DNA of 34,587 nt, taken from Sulfurovum sp. (GTDB lineage Bacteria > Campylobacterota > Campylobacteria > Campylobacterales > Sulfurovaceae). Below the pieces are notes generated by a model. It made no database searches, was not told the origin of the DNA, and worked only from the letters and a program-made list of their open reading frames with translations. The stretch is taken from positions 1-34,587 of the forward strand of contig JAAXPZ010000081.1 in NCBI GenBank assembly GCA_012329065.1. The letters run 5' to 3'. A program made the position numbers and the translations under genes. Positions 1 through 8,194 of the stretch are shown here, piece by piece. Every line of letters starts with the position of its first letter. Position 1 is the stretch's first letter.

Positions 1-2823
1 AAGCAGTTCAAAGTTCAGCTTGCTGTTTTCAAAATCAAAATCCCCTTCTTTACTCTTTATAGCTATACTTATAGAGACCTCACCCGCACCTGTTGTGCTA
101 AACTCTCTGGCATCATCGCCACTGTCGGTGATATCAAAACCATCCTGCTGAATCGTATAGTCGTAGCATATCTCAGGCACATAGAGTTCAGTAGCAAAGC
201 TGATGAGGCTTGGCATAAATGTATCTTGTGTGGTTCCTAGTGTGATAGAGGCTGAGATGTGGTTGGTTTGTATGGCTCCTACGCCTCCTGGGACTGTTCC
301 CACTTGCGTGGTGTGGATATCGATACCGTTGTTGTTCAATATCACAGGATTGCGATCCGGTACCCCCTCTATGATAGAGGCAAAGTAGCTTCCGGCTCCA
401 GAGGTATCCGGCAGATTGAAGGTGGTACCATCTTGATTGGTGATCTGTGCAAAGTCCCCCAGTATGTATCTATCTCCTTCAGCAGCAAAGATAGAGAGGG
501 TGGAGTCGACCCCGTTTGGAGCTATCTTTGGAGTTTTGAAACCGCTTACACTGATCGTCTGATTTGGGTTGTTTGCTGCAGATAGTACCACATATCCGTC
601 ATATATAGAGACATTTCTGGTCTTCTCGTCAGCATTTTGGGTGTTGTCGTAGACAACTACCAGCGCCCAGGCACCATAATTTCCTAAACTATCATAGGTA
701 CTGCTACTTGCCTGTCCAGATCTTGTTGGGATATTGGCAACTGTATAGGTGGCATTTGGTGGACTGTTTTGTAGCAGGGAAGTCACCTCTGCAAATGCAC
801 CGTACTTGTAGGAGACATAGTTGGGATCGGTGTTGGTCCCGAAGTACTGCCTGTCTATGCCAAGCGCATGCGGCGAGATGGCGGTATAGGATCCATTACC
901 TACTTTAAATAAAATAGACTGATTTTGTATCGAATTGAGGATCCTAGTTTCAGATATATTTATATTGGGAGAATTAGTATTGAAGGTATTGAACTGGGTA
1001 TCTGCACCAGTGTCTAAGTCATCATTGTGCAGGTATCCCTGCCAGTAGAGTGCCGCCCAGACGATCCTTGCACCGGTGACATCCACTCCAGACTCAGTGG
1101 CGTTGATATCTGCACTGGAGGAGTTGAATGTGCTGCCATCACCATCTATATCTACATAGAAGAGGTTTTGTCGGTGGTTGGCAAGTGTGCTTGTTGGTGT
1201 TGGTGATTGTAGCACCGTATTGCCGATAATCCTTATGTTTCCCTTGAGGTTGTTGATGTATCGCTGTTGAAATGCTCCCATAGTGGAGGGAGAGGCTATG
1301 GGGAGGTTTATCACTACTGTGGCTGTAGTAGAGTTCCCTTGTATATCTGTTATGGTGTAGTCAAAGAAGTCACTGCCTGTTGCATTTAGCTCAGGCACAT
1401 AGGTAAAAGAGCCGTTTGTGTTTATAGTCAAGGTTCCTTTTGTGGGTGCTGTTGATGGGCTGGTGCTAGCCTGTATATTTAGTCCACTATCAACACCATT
1501 GCCTGTATCATCGGTCATAAAATTCCCTGTGAGGGTAAGACCAGATGATGTGTTGTATTGGTCATCTGTAGCAACAAGAGGCATGCCGGTAGTACAAAAG
1601 TTGATATTTGGTACGATAGTTTGTGAGTTTATTCCTGCATTGTTTCTCCACGCCAGTCTGGCATAGGCACCGCCCGACTGTTCAATAAGTCTAACTGCTA
1701 TAGGATGTATGCCAGGAGTCAAGTGTACAGGTGTTGCGTCTATAAAGGTGCTGGAGCCACCTGTCCATGTGCCATTATTGTATATAGTATTGCCATCTAT
1801 GATGAGTTCAAAAACATCATCATGTGCGAGAGAGAATGTATAATCAGCATCTTCTGGGATATAAATAGTTCCAGTCCATTCAACACTAAAGTTATCACTG
1901 TTTATGCTACCATCAGGACTCCCTCCACCCCAGGCAAAGTCGATATTACTATCAACCCGAGATAGTGCTATAGGGGCAGTATAGCTATTGTTATTGTAGT
2001 AGTTTCCTATCAATCCGTGTGAGGCATTACATGTGTTAGGAGGTACGCTGGCAACTACATTTACAGGATTTTCAACTTTGTCATCTAATCTGGTTAACCA
2101 ACCTCCTCCTACTGGCTGAAGTACAATAGGTATTTGGTATGCATTACCTAAAGGTATACTATTTGGTACAGTAAATGTGAGGTTTACAGTTCCTGTACCT
2201 GTAGATACAATCACACTTGTCCAATCCCAACCATCCCATGGAGCATGATTTTGCTGAAAGCCTGTAACTATTTCTCTATCCTCAGATACTTCATAGTCTA
2301 CGGTTACTGTTATGGTTTCTCCTATTGTGACTTGTGACGGAGCAGTAAAACTTGTGATAGTGTCAGTGTTGGCAGTAAAGTTAAGAGAAAGTGCATAAGC
2401 ATGCCTGTTGTTGTTTGCTTGCCCAGAAATAGTTTTAAAGCGTATATAAATCGTATCACCAGCATTGACAGGGACAGAGAATGAAGGTGATGTTCCAGTA
2501 TATGAGTTCTCTATATTCCAGTCTGAGTCATTGTTACCACAACTGTTTCGACTTATGTAGAATCGGTAATTTGCGTTTCTTGCGGGATTAGTATTTGCTG
2601 AACTAATATCTAGTGTACCAGAAACTGGGAAAGTCATCCTGTATCGATCATTCCCTCCCCCACCTATGTTACCGTTTTCAGTATGGGTAGCATTGGTTGT
2701 GGCACCATCTATCTCTTCAATAATTTCTCCAGGACAAGTGCCATTGATACTGTTATTGTCGCTATAAGATAAGCCTGAAAATATTAGCACTAAAACTACA
2801 TAAATAAATTTTAAACTTCTCAT
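1..2823 (-). CDS. Large secreted multidomain surface protein with PA14 domain (C-terminus beyond window)
   Basis: Reading the minus strand from the ATG at 2823 gives 941 codons with no stop to the window edge, so the gene is longer than seen. The start follows a good ribosome site (GGGAG, about 7 nt upstream). Residues 1-21 (MRSLKFIYVVLVLIFSGLSYS) form a signal peptide. Then come a beta-rich pre-peptidase-like domain (about 25-150), an Ig-like segment (about 150-260), a PA14 domain (about 267-410, with GLIGNYY, FSVEWTG, FELIIDG and YARLAW), a cadherin/VCBS-like domain (about 415-505, with GTLTINTNGSFTYVPELNATG), and a long Asn/Thr-rich domain (about 517-880, with WAALYWQGYLHNDD). PA14 modules in other families bind carbohydrate, so a surface adhesin or cell-envelope role is likely. 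It is exported; the substrate is unknown. Domain calls are by eye. No neighbour on this strand is visible. Confidence 0.85.
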   Translation of the reverse strand, partial: MRSLKFIYVVLVLIFSGLSYSDNNSINGTCPGEIIEEIDGATTNATHTENGNIGGGGNDRYRMTFPVSGTLDISSANTNPARNANYRFYISRNSCGNNDSDWNIENSYTGTSPSFSVPVNAGDTIYIRFKTISGQANNNRHAYALSLNFTANTDTITSFTAPSQVTIGETITVTVDYEVSEDREIVTGFQQNHAPWDGWDWTSVIVSTGTGTVNLTFTVPNSIPLGNAYQIPIVLQPVGGGWLTRLDDKVENPVNVVASVPPNTCNASHGLIGNYYNNNSYTAPIALSRVDSNIDFAWGGGSPDGSINSDNFSVEWTGTIYIPEDADYTFSLAHDDVFELIIDGNTIYNNGTWTGGSSTFIDATPVHLTPGIHPIAVRLIEQSGGAYARLAWRNNAGINSQTIVPNINFCTTGMPLVATDDQYNTSSGLTLTGNFMTDDTGNGVDSGLNIQASTSPSTAPTKGTLTINTNGSFTYVPELNATGSDFFDYTITDIQGNSTTATVVINLPIASPSTMGAFQQRYINNLKGNIRIIGNTVLQSPTPTSTLANHRQNLFYVDIDGDGSTFNSSSADINATESGVDVTGARIVWAALYWQGYLHNDDLDTGADTQFNTFNTNSPNINISETRILNSIQNQSILFKVGNGSYTAISPHALGIDRQYFGTNTDPNYVSYKYGAFAEVTSLLQNSPPNATYTVANIPTRSGQASSSTYDSLGNYGAWALVVVYDNTQNADEKTRNVSIYDGYVVLSAANNPNQTISVSGFKTPKIAPNGVDSTLSIFAAEGDRYILGDFAQITNQDGTTFNLPDTSGAGSYFASIIEGVPDRNPVILNNNGIDIHTTQVGTVPGGVGAIQTNHISASITLGTTQDTFMPSLISFATELYVPEICYDYTIQQDGFDITDSGDDAREFSTTGAGEVSISIAIKSKEGDFDFENSKLNFELL

Positions 2824-2846
2824 AATAAACTCCCAAAACAAGATAA

Positions 2847-2862
2847 AAGCCTCAATAGGCTT
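2847..2862 (-). promoter_or_regulatory. Stem-loop in the leader of the PA14 protein gene
   Basis: AAGCCT-CAAT-AGGCTT is a perfect 6-bp stem with a 4-nt loop. On the minus-strand transcript it lies about 24 nt before the start codon and is followed by a U-rich stretch (TTTTATCTTGTTTT), so it resembles a weak intrinsic terminator or attenuator in the leader. It could also just be leader structure. Confidence 0.35.
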
Positions 2863-2898
2863 AAGGTAAATATATCTATATAAATATACTAATTAAGC

Positions 2899-2907
2899 AT
2901 TATAACA
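2899..2907 (-). promoter_or_regulatory. Extended -10 promoter for the PA14 protein gene
   Basis: On the minus strand TGTTATAAT matches the extended -10 TGnTATAAT, placing the transcript start near 2892 and giving a leader of about 70 nt. No good -35 is visible, which is usual for Campylobacterota housekeeping promoters. Confidence 0.5.
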
Positions 2908-2942
2908 AAAAAATGTCAAATTCCCATTTGTTTTATTTGACA

Positions 2943-2951
2943 TGCTATACT
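2943..2951 (+). promoter_or_regulatory. Extended -10 promoter for the DUF4139-type gene
   Basis: TGCTATACT matches TGnTATAAT at 8 of 9 positions. It would start transcription near 2958, just ahead of the AAAAGGAG ribosome site. It is divergent from the promoter at 2899-2907. Confidence 0.5.
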
Positions 2952-2970
2952 TTGCCTAAAAGGAGATACC

Positions 2971-4413
2971 GTGTTGACAAAAATATTAAGAAAAAATATT
3001 ACCTTGCTGATGTTGATGATAGGTTTTGTATTTGCCTCATCACTAGAGATCTATCAGGATGTTGCAAAGTATCGTATGATACCTACAGATAGGTATGTTG
3101 GCTTTGCTCGGGATGTGAGTGCTACTTGTGATGGGCAGAGTGTTGCTTTGCTGACAGGTGAGAAGTGTTCTGACGCATACAGGCTTTGTAAAGAACGGGA
3201 TCAGCTCAGAATACTTGATAGTGAGAAAACTGCTTTGCTTTATGAATCTGAAACTCTGGAAAAACTGATAGAGATCTCTAAACCTACAGAAGTAAATGCT
3301 AACAAATGGATCGAAGCAGCCAATAAAATAGGTAAACAAAAGGCAGATTTATGGGAGAAACAAAGAGAAGTCTCTGCCAAACTTCAGTCTAAAAAGCTTG
3401 CATTTTCAAATCAAGCACCCTCAAAAAATGCACTTTTTTTACAGAAGAGATGCACAGGAGAGCTAGAACTTACCATGCCTTCTGGACATATTGGCGCAAA
3501 GTTACTTTATGAAGCAGATGTGAGCTCTGATGACAAGATTCAGGTGAAGCAATATCTAGTCGTGAGCAATCACAGTGGTATAGATGTGGTCGCTAAGGAT
3601 CTATATGTCTATGCTAAATCATACAGAGTCTATCTACAACCACAGCAGTTTAGTCCATGGATAGCAAGAATACAGCAAGACAGACCAATAGCCAAGAGAT
3701 CTATGCAAAAAAATGCTGCCTATGATGAGTCTGCATCAACACTTGATGCTGTGGCTGGTGGCGATATCGCAGCAGTGGAACCTACGGCAAGTATGGGTGC
3801 GGTGATACAGACAGGGTATAAGAACTACCATGTATCAGGCGTAGAGCTACCCTCTACAGGAGAAGAGATCAAGATAAAAATAGCTGATTATCAAGCAGTC
3901 ACAGAGTGCCAGTATGTGAGTTATCCTTTTATGGATAGTAGAGTATATAGGGCTTGCAGTTTTATCCCACTCTCACCCATAGAGTCACATAAATGGCGTA
4001 TCCAAAAAGACAAGAGACTTGTCAGTGATCAGGCTTATGGAGAATATAGAGAGGGAAAGTATCTGCTAAATGTAGATATAGATGATGAGGTGCTAGTAGA
4101 ACGCAAGTCTATAGTAAAAAGAGATAGAAGTACTGGGATATTTGGAGGTTCGATCAAGAAAAAGGATGGATTTGAGATCGCAGTTAACAACATTTCTGAC
4201 AAGGTAAAAAAGATTCAAATAACAGAACGAATCCCAACCTCAAGCACAGATAAAATCAAAGTAAAACTACTAAAAGTTGAGGGTGCAGATAGCCACAAGA
4301 TACTCAAAGACGGCAGGCTGGATATGTCAGTCACACTTGCTCCAAAAGAGCATAAAAAGATCAAAATAATGTTTGAGATTAATTATGACAAGGAGACAAA
4401 AGTTCGGTATTGA
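2971..4413 (+). CDS. Secreted DUF4139-type protein (MuiA-like), 480 aa
   Basis: The start is GTG at 2971, six bases after AAAAGGAG. Residues 4-25 are a signal peptide or N-terminal membrane segment. Residues about 65-150 are a charged helical, coiled-coil stretch (KERDQLRILDSEKTALLYE). The C-terminal half is beta-rich with VKQYLVVSNHSG, VAKDLYVYAKS and, near the end, FEIAVNNISDKVKKIQITERIP followed by LAPKEHKKIKIMFEINYD. That layout (N-terminal segment, coiled coil, beta-rich C-terminus ending in a conserved core) is that of the DUF4140/DUF4139 'mucoidy inhibitor A-like' family. The family has no established biochemical activity; a periplasmic or envelope role fits the signal peptide. It stands alone under its own promoter. 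Assignment is from pattern recognition, not a search. Confidence 0.6.
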   Translation: MLTKILRKNITLLMLMIGFVFASSLEIYQDVAKYRMIPTDRYVGFARDVSATCDGQSVALLTGEKCSDAYRLCKERDQLRILDSEKTALLYESETLEKLIEISKPTEVNANKWIEAANKIGKQKADLWEKQREVSAKLQSKKLAFSNQAPSKNALFLQKRCTGELELTMPSGHIGAKLLYEADVSSDDKIQVKQYLVVSNHSGIDVVAKDLYVYAKSYRVYLQPQQFSPWIARIQQDRPIAKRSMQKNAAYDESASTLDAVAGGDIAAVEPTASMGAVIQTGYKNYHVSGVELPSTGEEIKIKIADYQAVTECQYVSYPFMDSRVYRACSFIPLSPIESHKWRIQKDKRLVSDQAYGEYREGKYLLNVDIDDEVLVERKSIVKRDRSTGIFGGSIKKKDGFEIAVNNISDKVKKIQITERIPTSSTDKIKVKLLKVEGADSHKILKDGRLDMSVTLAPKEHKKIKIMFEINYDKETKVRY

Positions 4414-4434
4414 TAGACTGAAAGCTTGCACTTG

Positions 4435-4443
4435 TGGTATAAT
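4435..4443 (+). promoter_or_regulatory. Extended -10 promoter for the 84-aa protein gene
   Basis: TGGTATAAT is a full match to the extended -10. It predicts a transcript start near 4450, so the leader is about 25 nt with AAAGGAA as the ribosome site. It argues that the real start of the next gene is 4475, not an earlier codon. Confidence 0.55.
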
Positions 4444-4474
4444 GCTGTCAATAAAAACCATAGAAAGGAACACA

Positions 4475-4729
4475 ATGACTGGAGATAATGGACACAAAGA
4501 AGTAAAAACAATAGACCAACGAATAGATAGAATATACAGAATGGCAAAAGCACACTTTGGCGAAGTAAGATTTGTAGGTATCAAAAGACATACCAAGATA
4601 GGCTGGGTAGCAAAGATCCAATTTGATAATTTCGATTCACTTATGGCGGAGGGCGATACAGCTATAAATGCACTCAGGTCACTGAGAAAAAGACTCAAGA
4701 AGATTATCGACAGATATAATACGGTATAA
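4475..4729 (+). CDS. Conserved small hypothetical protein, 84 aa
   Basis: The frame is open from 4373, but upstream codons overlap the previous gene and precede the TATAAT at 4438. The ATG at 4475 (MTGDNGHKEVKTIDQRIDRI) follows AAAGGAA by four bases and is the best start. The product is small, basic and soluble, with a predicted helix-strand-strand-helix order: an N-terminal helix (DQRIDRIYRMAKAHFG), two strands (RFVGIKRH, GWVAKIQFD) and a C-terminal basic helix (AINALRSLRKRLKKIIDRY). I do not recognise the family. The gene lies 23 nt upstream of aroK and is probably cotranscribed with it. Confidence 0.65.
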   Translation: MTGDNGHKEVKTIDQRIDRIYRMAKAHFGEVRFVGIKRHTKIGWVAKIQFDNFDSLMAEGDTAINALRSLRKRLKKIIDRYNTV

Positions 4730-4752
4730 AAAACTAGGAGTTAGGGGTTGCG

Positions 4753-5265
4753 TTGAAAAAAAATATTTTACTTATAGGCTTTATGGGTGTTGGCAAGGGT
4801 ACTGTCGCACGAGCTTTTGCTAAGAGATATGGAGTTTTCAATATAGATACAGATGACCTAGTAGAGTCATACGCAAACAAAGAAGTCAAAAAGATATTTG
4901 CCAAAAAAGGTGAAGAGCACTTTCGCAAACTAGAACAGAGTGTTGCTAAGTGGCTTAGGAAAAGTGTCAATGGTACACTTATTAGCTGTGGCGGGGGATT
5001 CTATAAAGTAGATAAGCTGGATGAGATCGGCACTGTAGTGCTACTGGATGCCTCTTTTGAATGGATACATAGCCGCCTGAAGAATGCCAAAAATCCAGAG
5101 GAAAAACTTGCCAAGAGACCTCTTTTTGGCAATATAAATAAGGCACAAACTCTATATAATGAGCGAAAAAAAGCCTATAACGAGATAGCAGATGCCATCA
5201 TCAAGGTAGAAGGTAAAAGTATGGATGAGATATGTGAAGAAGTCGAAAGAATAGCCAACACATAA
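4753..5265 (+). CDS. aroK: Shikimate kinase
   Basis: This 170-residue P-loop kinase phosphorylates shikimate with ATP to shikimate 3-phosphate in the chorismate pathway. The start is TTG at 4753 (TTG AAA AAA AAT), after TTAGGGG. Visible motifs are Walker A GFMGVGKGT (residues 9-17), the shikimate-binding IDTDDLVES segment, the CGGGF loop (the GGG of the family), and a LID with KRPLF. The length equals the family norm of about 170. The GKGT form of the P-loop, rather than GKST, is common in this phylum. It follows the 84-aa protein gene closely and precedes ispA, which has its own promoter. Confidence 0.93.
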   Translation: MKKNILLIGFMGVGKGTVARAFAKRYGVFNIDTDDLVESYANKEVKKIFAKKGEEHFRKLEQSVAKWLRKSVNGTLISCGGGFYKVDKLDEIGTVVLLDASFEWIHSRLKNAKNPEEKLAKRPLFGNINKAQTLYNERKKAYNEIADAIIKVEGKSMDEICEEVERIANT

Positions 5266-5286
5266 TAGCCGTATTTTATCCTAATC

Positions 5287-5295
5287 TGATATAAT
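5287..5295 (+). promoter_or_regulatory. Extended -10 promoter for ispA-tkt
   Basis: TGATATAAT is a full match to TGnTATAAT, with the predicted transcript start near 5302, ahead of the AAGAAGG ribosome site and the ATG at 5323. The same TGATATAAT string precedes addB (24359-24367). Confidence 0.6.
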
Positions 5296-5322
5296 CTACT
5301 CAATACATACCAAGAAGGTTCG

Positions 5323-6174
5323 ATGCAGAAATTTGAGCAATATTTAGAAGCAAATCTTCCTAATATAGAGACATTTCATCCAATTTACGAAAAAGCTTTA
5401 GCAGATATGTTATTGGCTGGCGGCAAACGATTTCGCCCTTTGTTGTTGCTTCGTGTGGTGGAGGCATATGAGCCTCTACTGGTCGAATCTGCCATGGCTG
5501 CAGCTCTTGCATTGGAATATTTTCATACCTATTCACTGATACATGATGATCTACCTGCTATGGATGACTCTCCTCTAAGAAGAGGGCACTCTACGCTACA
5601 TACGACATATGATGAAGCGACTGCTATCTTGGCAGGGGATGCACTCAATACACATTCTTTTCTACTGCTTTCACAAGCTGCCTTTAGGTCAGATGTGCGC
5701 ATAAGACTTGTAGAGATTTTAGCGATCAATGGCGGTACACATGGTATGGTACTAGGTCAGGCAATAGATTTATATTTTGAAAACATCCCTTTGGAGCTAA
5801 ATCAAATAAAAGAACTACATGTCAACAAAACAGCAAAGCTAATTGCTGCATCTTTGCAGATGGGAGCAGTTATTGTGGGTCTAAGCAAAGGAGTACAAGA
5901 TGAACTGTATGATTTTGGTATCAAGCTTGGACTTTTGTTTCAGATACAAGATGATATCATAGATGAGACACAAAGCAGTCAAGAAGCGGGCAAGACCACA
6001 GGTAGCGATAGTGACAAAAATAGCTTTATTAATTTGCTAGGACTAAATAAAAGTATCGAACAGGCAGACGATCTTGCACAGAAATTGGAAGTACAATTCA
6101 ATCAATTTGATGATAATCTTCAGCAGGCTTTGAAGCCACTAATAACACAATATTTACATAGACACAAAGGATAA
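5323..6174 (+). CDS. ispA: Polyprenyl synthetase family protein (farnesyl/geranylgeranyl diphosphate synthase type)
   Basis: A 283-residue all-helical prenyltransferase that condenses isopentenyl diphosphate onto an allylic diphosphate, making the precursor for quinones and undecaprenyl lipid. Visible motifs are GGKRFRP (IPP binding), the first Asp-rich motif HDDLPAMDDSPLRRG (residues 74-86, the DDxxxxD form of bacterial FPP synthases), GQAIDL, KTAKLIAAS and the second Asp-rich motif QIQDDIIDE (209-217), followed by GKTTGSDSDKNSF. The start at 5323 has AAGAAGG upstream. The gene ends 6 nt before transketolase, so the two are cotranscribed. Chain-length specificity cannot be read with certainty. 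Confidence 0.9.
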   Translation: MQKFEQYLEANLPNIETFHPIYEKALADMLLAGGKRFRPLLLLRVVEAYEPLLVESAMAAALALEYFHTYSLIHDDLPAMDDSPLRRGHSTLHTTYDEATAILAGDALNTHSFLLLSQAAFRSDVRIRLVEILAINGGTHGMVLGQAIDLYFENIPLELNQIKELHVNKTAKLIAASLQMGAVIVGLSKGVQDELYDFGIKLGLLFQIQDDIIDETQSSQEAGKTTGSDSDKNSFINLLGLNKSIEQADDLAQKLEVQFNQFDDNLQQALKPLITQYLHRHKG

Positions 6175-6180
6175 AATAAT

Positions 6181-8172
6181 ATGGCAATGACTGAGCAAAA
6201 CAAAATGCGTAGAAAGATGGCAGATACTATTAGATTTTTGGCAGCAGATATAGTACAGAAGGCAAACTCAGGACACCCAGGCGCACCTATGGGCTTAGCA
6301 GATATTGCTGTGGTACTAAGTGAGCATATAGTGCATAATCCAAAAAATCCAAAGTGGCTAAATCGTGATAGAATAGTGTTTTCTGGCGGACATGGTACAG
6401 GCTTGATATATTCACTTTTGCATCTATGGGGTTATGATTTGAGTTTGGATGATCTTAAAAGTTTTCGTCAGCTTGATTCTAGAACACCTGGGCATCCTGA
6501 GTATGGACATACTGATGGCATAGAGATCACTACGGGGCCTCTTGGGCAGGGTATTGCCAATGCTATTGGTTTTGCAATGGCACAAAGCTATACTAAAAAT
6601 CTCGTCAACTCAGAGAGCTGTGAGTTGATAGATCATAAGGTATATTGCCTATGTGGAGATGGTGACTTGCAAGAGGGTATTTCTTATGAGGCTTGTGCTT
6701 TGGCTGGGCATTTGGGACTCAAAGATCTAATATTGATATATGATAGCAACGAGATCACTATTGAGGGGGATACCTCTATCGCATGGAGTGAGGATGTTGC
6801 CAAAAGATTTGAAGCACAAAACTGGAATGTATTGGAGATAAACGGACACTGTTATGATGATATAGACAAGTCTTTGAGTGAAGCAAAGAATGCAAACAAG
6901 CCAACTATAATCATAGCTAACACTATCATAGGCAAAGGTGCTGATGGCTTGGAAGGTAGTCATGAGACACATGGTGCACCGCTTGGAGAAGAGACCATCA
7001 AAGCTTCCAAGAAAAAAGCAGGTTTTCCTGAAAATGAGAAGTTTTACATACCAGAAGATGTGCTTATCAGATTTAGATGTGCACTGGAAAAGGGAGAACT
7101 AGCAGAAAAAGAGTGGATACATAGGCAAAAAGAAGCACCACTTATCGAACAAAATCACGCTTTGGAGAGATTATTGAATCCAGACTTTTCTGCTATCAAG
7201 TTTCCAGAATTTGAAGCAGGCACAGCAGTAGCTACACGAGACTCCAATGGTCAGATTCTCAATGCTATATCAAAAGCTTTGCCAGTCTTTATAGGGGGTT
7301 CTGCTGATCTATCTCCATCAAACAAGACTACACTCAAAAATATGGGAGAGTTTCCAAAAGGCAAGAATATCCACTTTGGTATCCGTGAACACTCTATGGC
7401 AGCCATCACTAATGCCATGGCATTATATGGCACAGTAATACCATTTAACGCTACCTTCTTTGTCTTTTCTGACTATTTGAAGCCAGCTGCGAGAATAGCC
7501 GCATTGACATCTATCCAGAACTTTTTTGTCTGGACACATGACAGTATCGGCGTAGGAGAGGATGGGCCTACCCATGAGCCTATCGAACAGATATCTCAGT
7601 TTAGAGCATTGCCGAATTTCTATCTCTGGCGACCTGCTGATGCGACAGAAAATATAGAAGCATGGAGAATAGCCCTAGAGATAAAAGCACCACATGGATT
7701 TGTACTCTCTCGCCAAGGGCTTAAGACACTTAAGCCTAGTAGAGATTTTGGAGAAGTGAGTAAAGGTGCTTATATCGTCAAGCAAAGAGAGAATGCCACA
7801 CTTACCATCATGGCATCTGGTTCAGAGCTCATGCCATCACTTCAGGCGGCTTGCTTCTTGGAGCAGATGAGTATCATGACAAATGTAGTTTCAGTGCCAT
7901 GCTTAGATCTCTTCAACGAACAGGATGAAGCATACAAGAAGACAGTCATAGATCCTAGCACCAAAGTTCTAGCAGTAGAGGCTGCCACCGCCACTGAGTA
8001 TTATAGATATGCAGATGCTGTATTGGGCATGGATAGTTTTGGAGCTTCTGCACCTGCTGGTGAATTGTTCAAAAAGTTTGGATTTACCATAAAGGGAATC
8101 AAGCAAAGAGCTTGTGAATTGATGGGTGTTGAAAACAAAATAGTCAAAATGGAAAAGCTAGGAGAGGCATAA
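6181..8172 (+). CDS. tkt: Transketolase
   Basis: This 663-residue thiamine-diphosphate enzyme moves two-carbon ketol units between sugar phosphates in the pentose phosphate and Calvin-type pathways. The whole family is recognisable: N-terminal RFLAADIVQKANSGHPGAPMG, FSGGHGTGLIYSLLH, GPLGQGIANAIGFA, the ThDP motif GDGDLQEGISYEA (from residue 159), then HETHGAPLG, FIGGSADLSPSNKT, FGIREHSMAAITNAMA, THDSIGVGEDGPTHEPIE and a C-terminal domain with AVEAATATEYYRYA. Full length for the family. The start at 6181 is preceded by AAAGGA inside the end of ispA; a second ATG at 6187 is possible but less well spaced. Confidence 0.97.
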   Translation: MAMTEQNKMRRKMADTIRFLAADIVQKANSGHPGAPMGLADIAVVLSEHIVHNPKNPKWLNRDRIVFSGGHGTGLIYSLLHLWGYDLSLDDLKSFRQLDSRTPGHPEYGHTDGIEITTGPLGQGIANAIGFAMAQSYTKNLVNSESCELIDHKVYCLCGDGDLQEGISYEACALAGHLGLKDLILIYDSNEITIEGDTSIAWSEDVAKRFEAQNWNVLEINGHCYDDIDKSLSEAKNANKPTIIIANTIIGKGADGLEGSHETHGAPLGEETIKASKKKAGFPENEKFYIPEDVLIRFRCALEKGELAEKEWIHRQKEAPLIEQNHALERLLNPDFSAIKFPEFEAGTAVATRDSNGQILNAISKALPVFIGGSADLSPSNKTTLKNMGEFPKGKNIHFGIREHSMAAITNAMALYGTVIPFNATFFVFSDYLKPAARIAALTSIQNFFVWTHDSIGVGEDGPTHEPIEQISQFRALPNFYLWRPADATENIEAWRIALEIKAPHGFVLSRQGLKTLKPSRDFGEVSKGAYIVKQRENATLTIMASGSELMPSLQAACFLEQMSIMTNVVSVPCLDLFNEQDEAYKKTVIDPSTKVLAVEAATATEYYRYADAVLGMDSFGASAPAGELFKKFGFTIKGIKQRACELMGVENKIVKMEKLGEA

Positions 8173-8194
8173 GTCTCTTCTTGTCTAGAGGGCT

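Noticed and set aside
203-1965. Several plus-strand open frames of 60-108 codons under the PA14 gene
   Set aside because: They have no ribosome sites or recognisable domains and lie opposite one continuous minus-strand frame with a signal peptide and clear domains.
4373-4474. Longer form of the 84-aa protein starting at 4373
   Set aside because: It overlaps the previous gene, precedes the TATAAT at 4438 and lacks a ribosome site.
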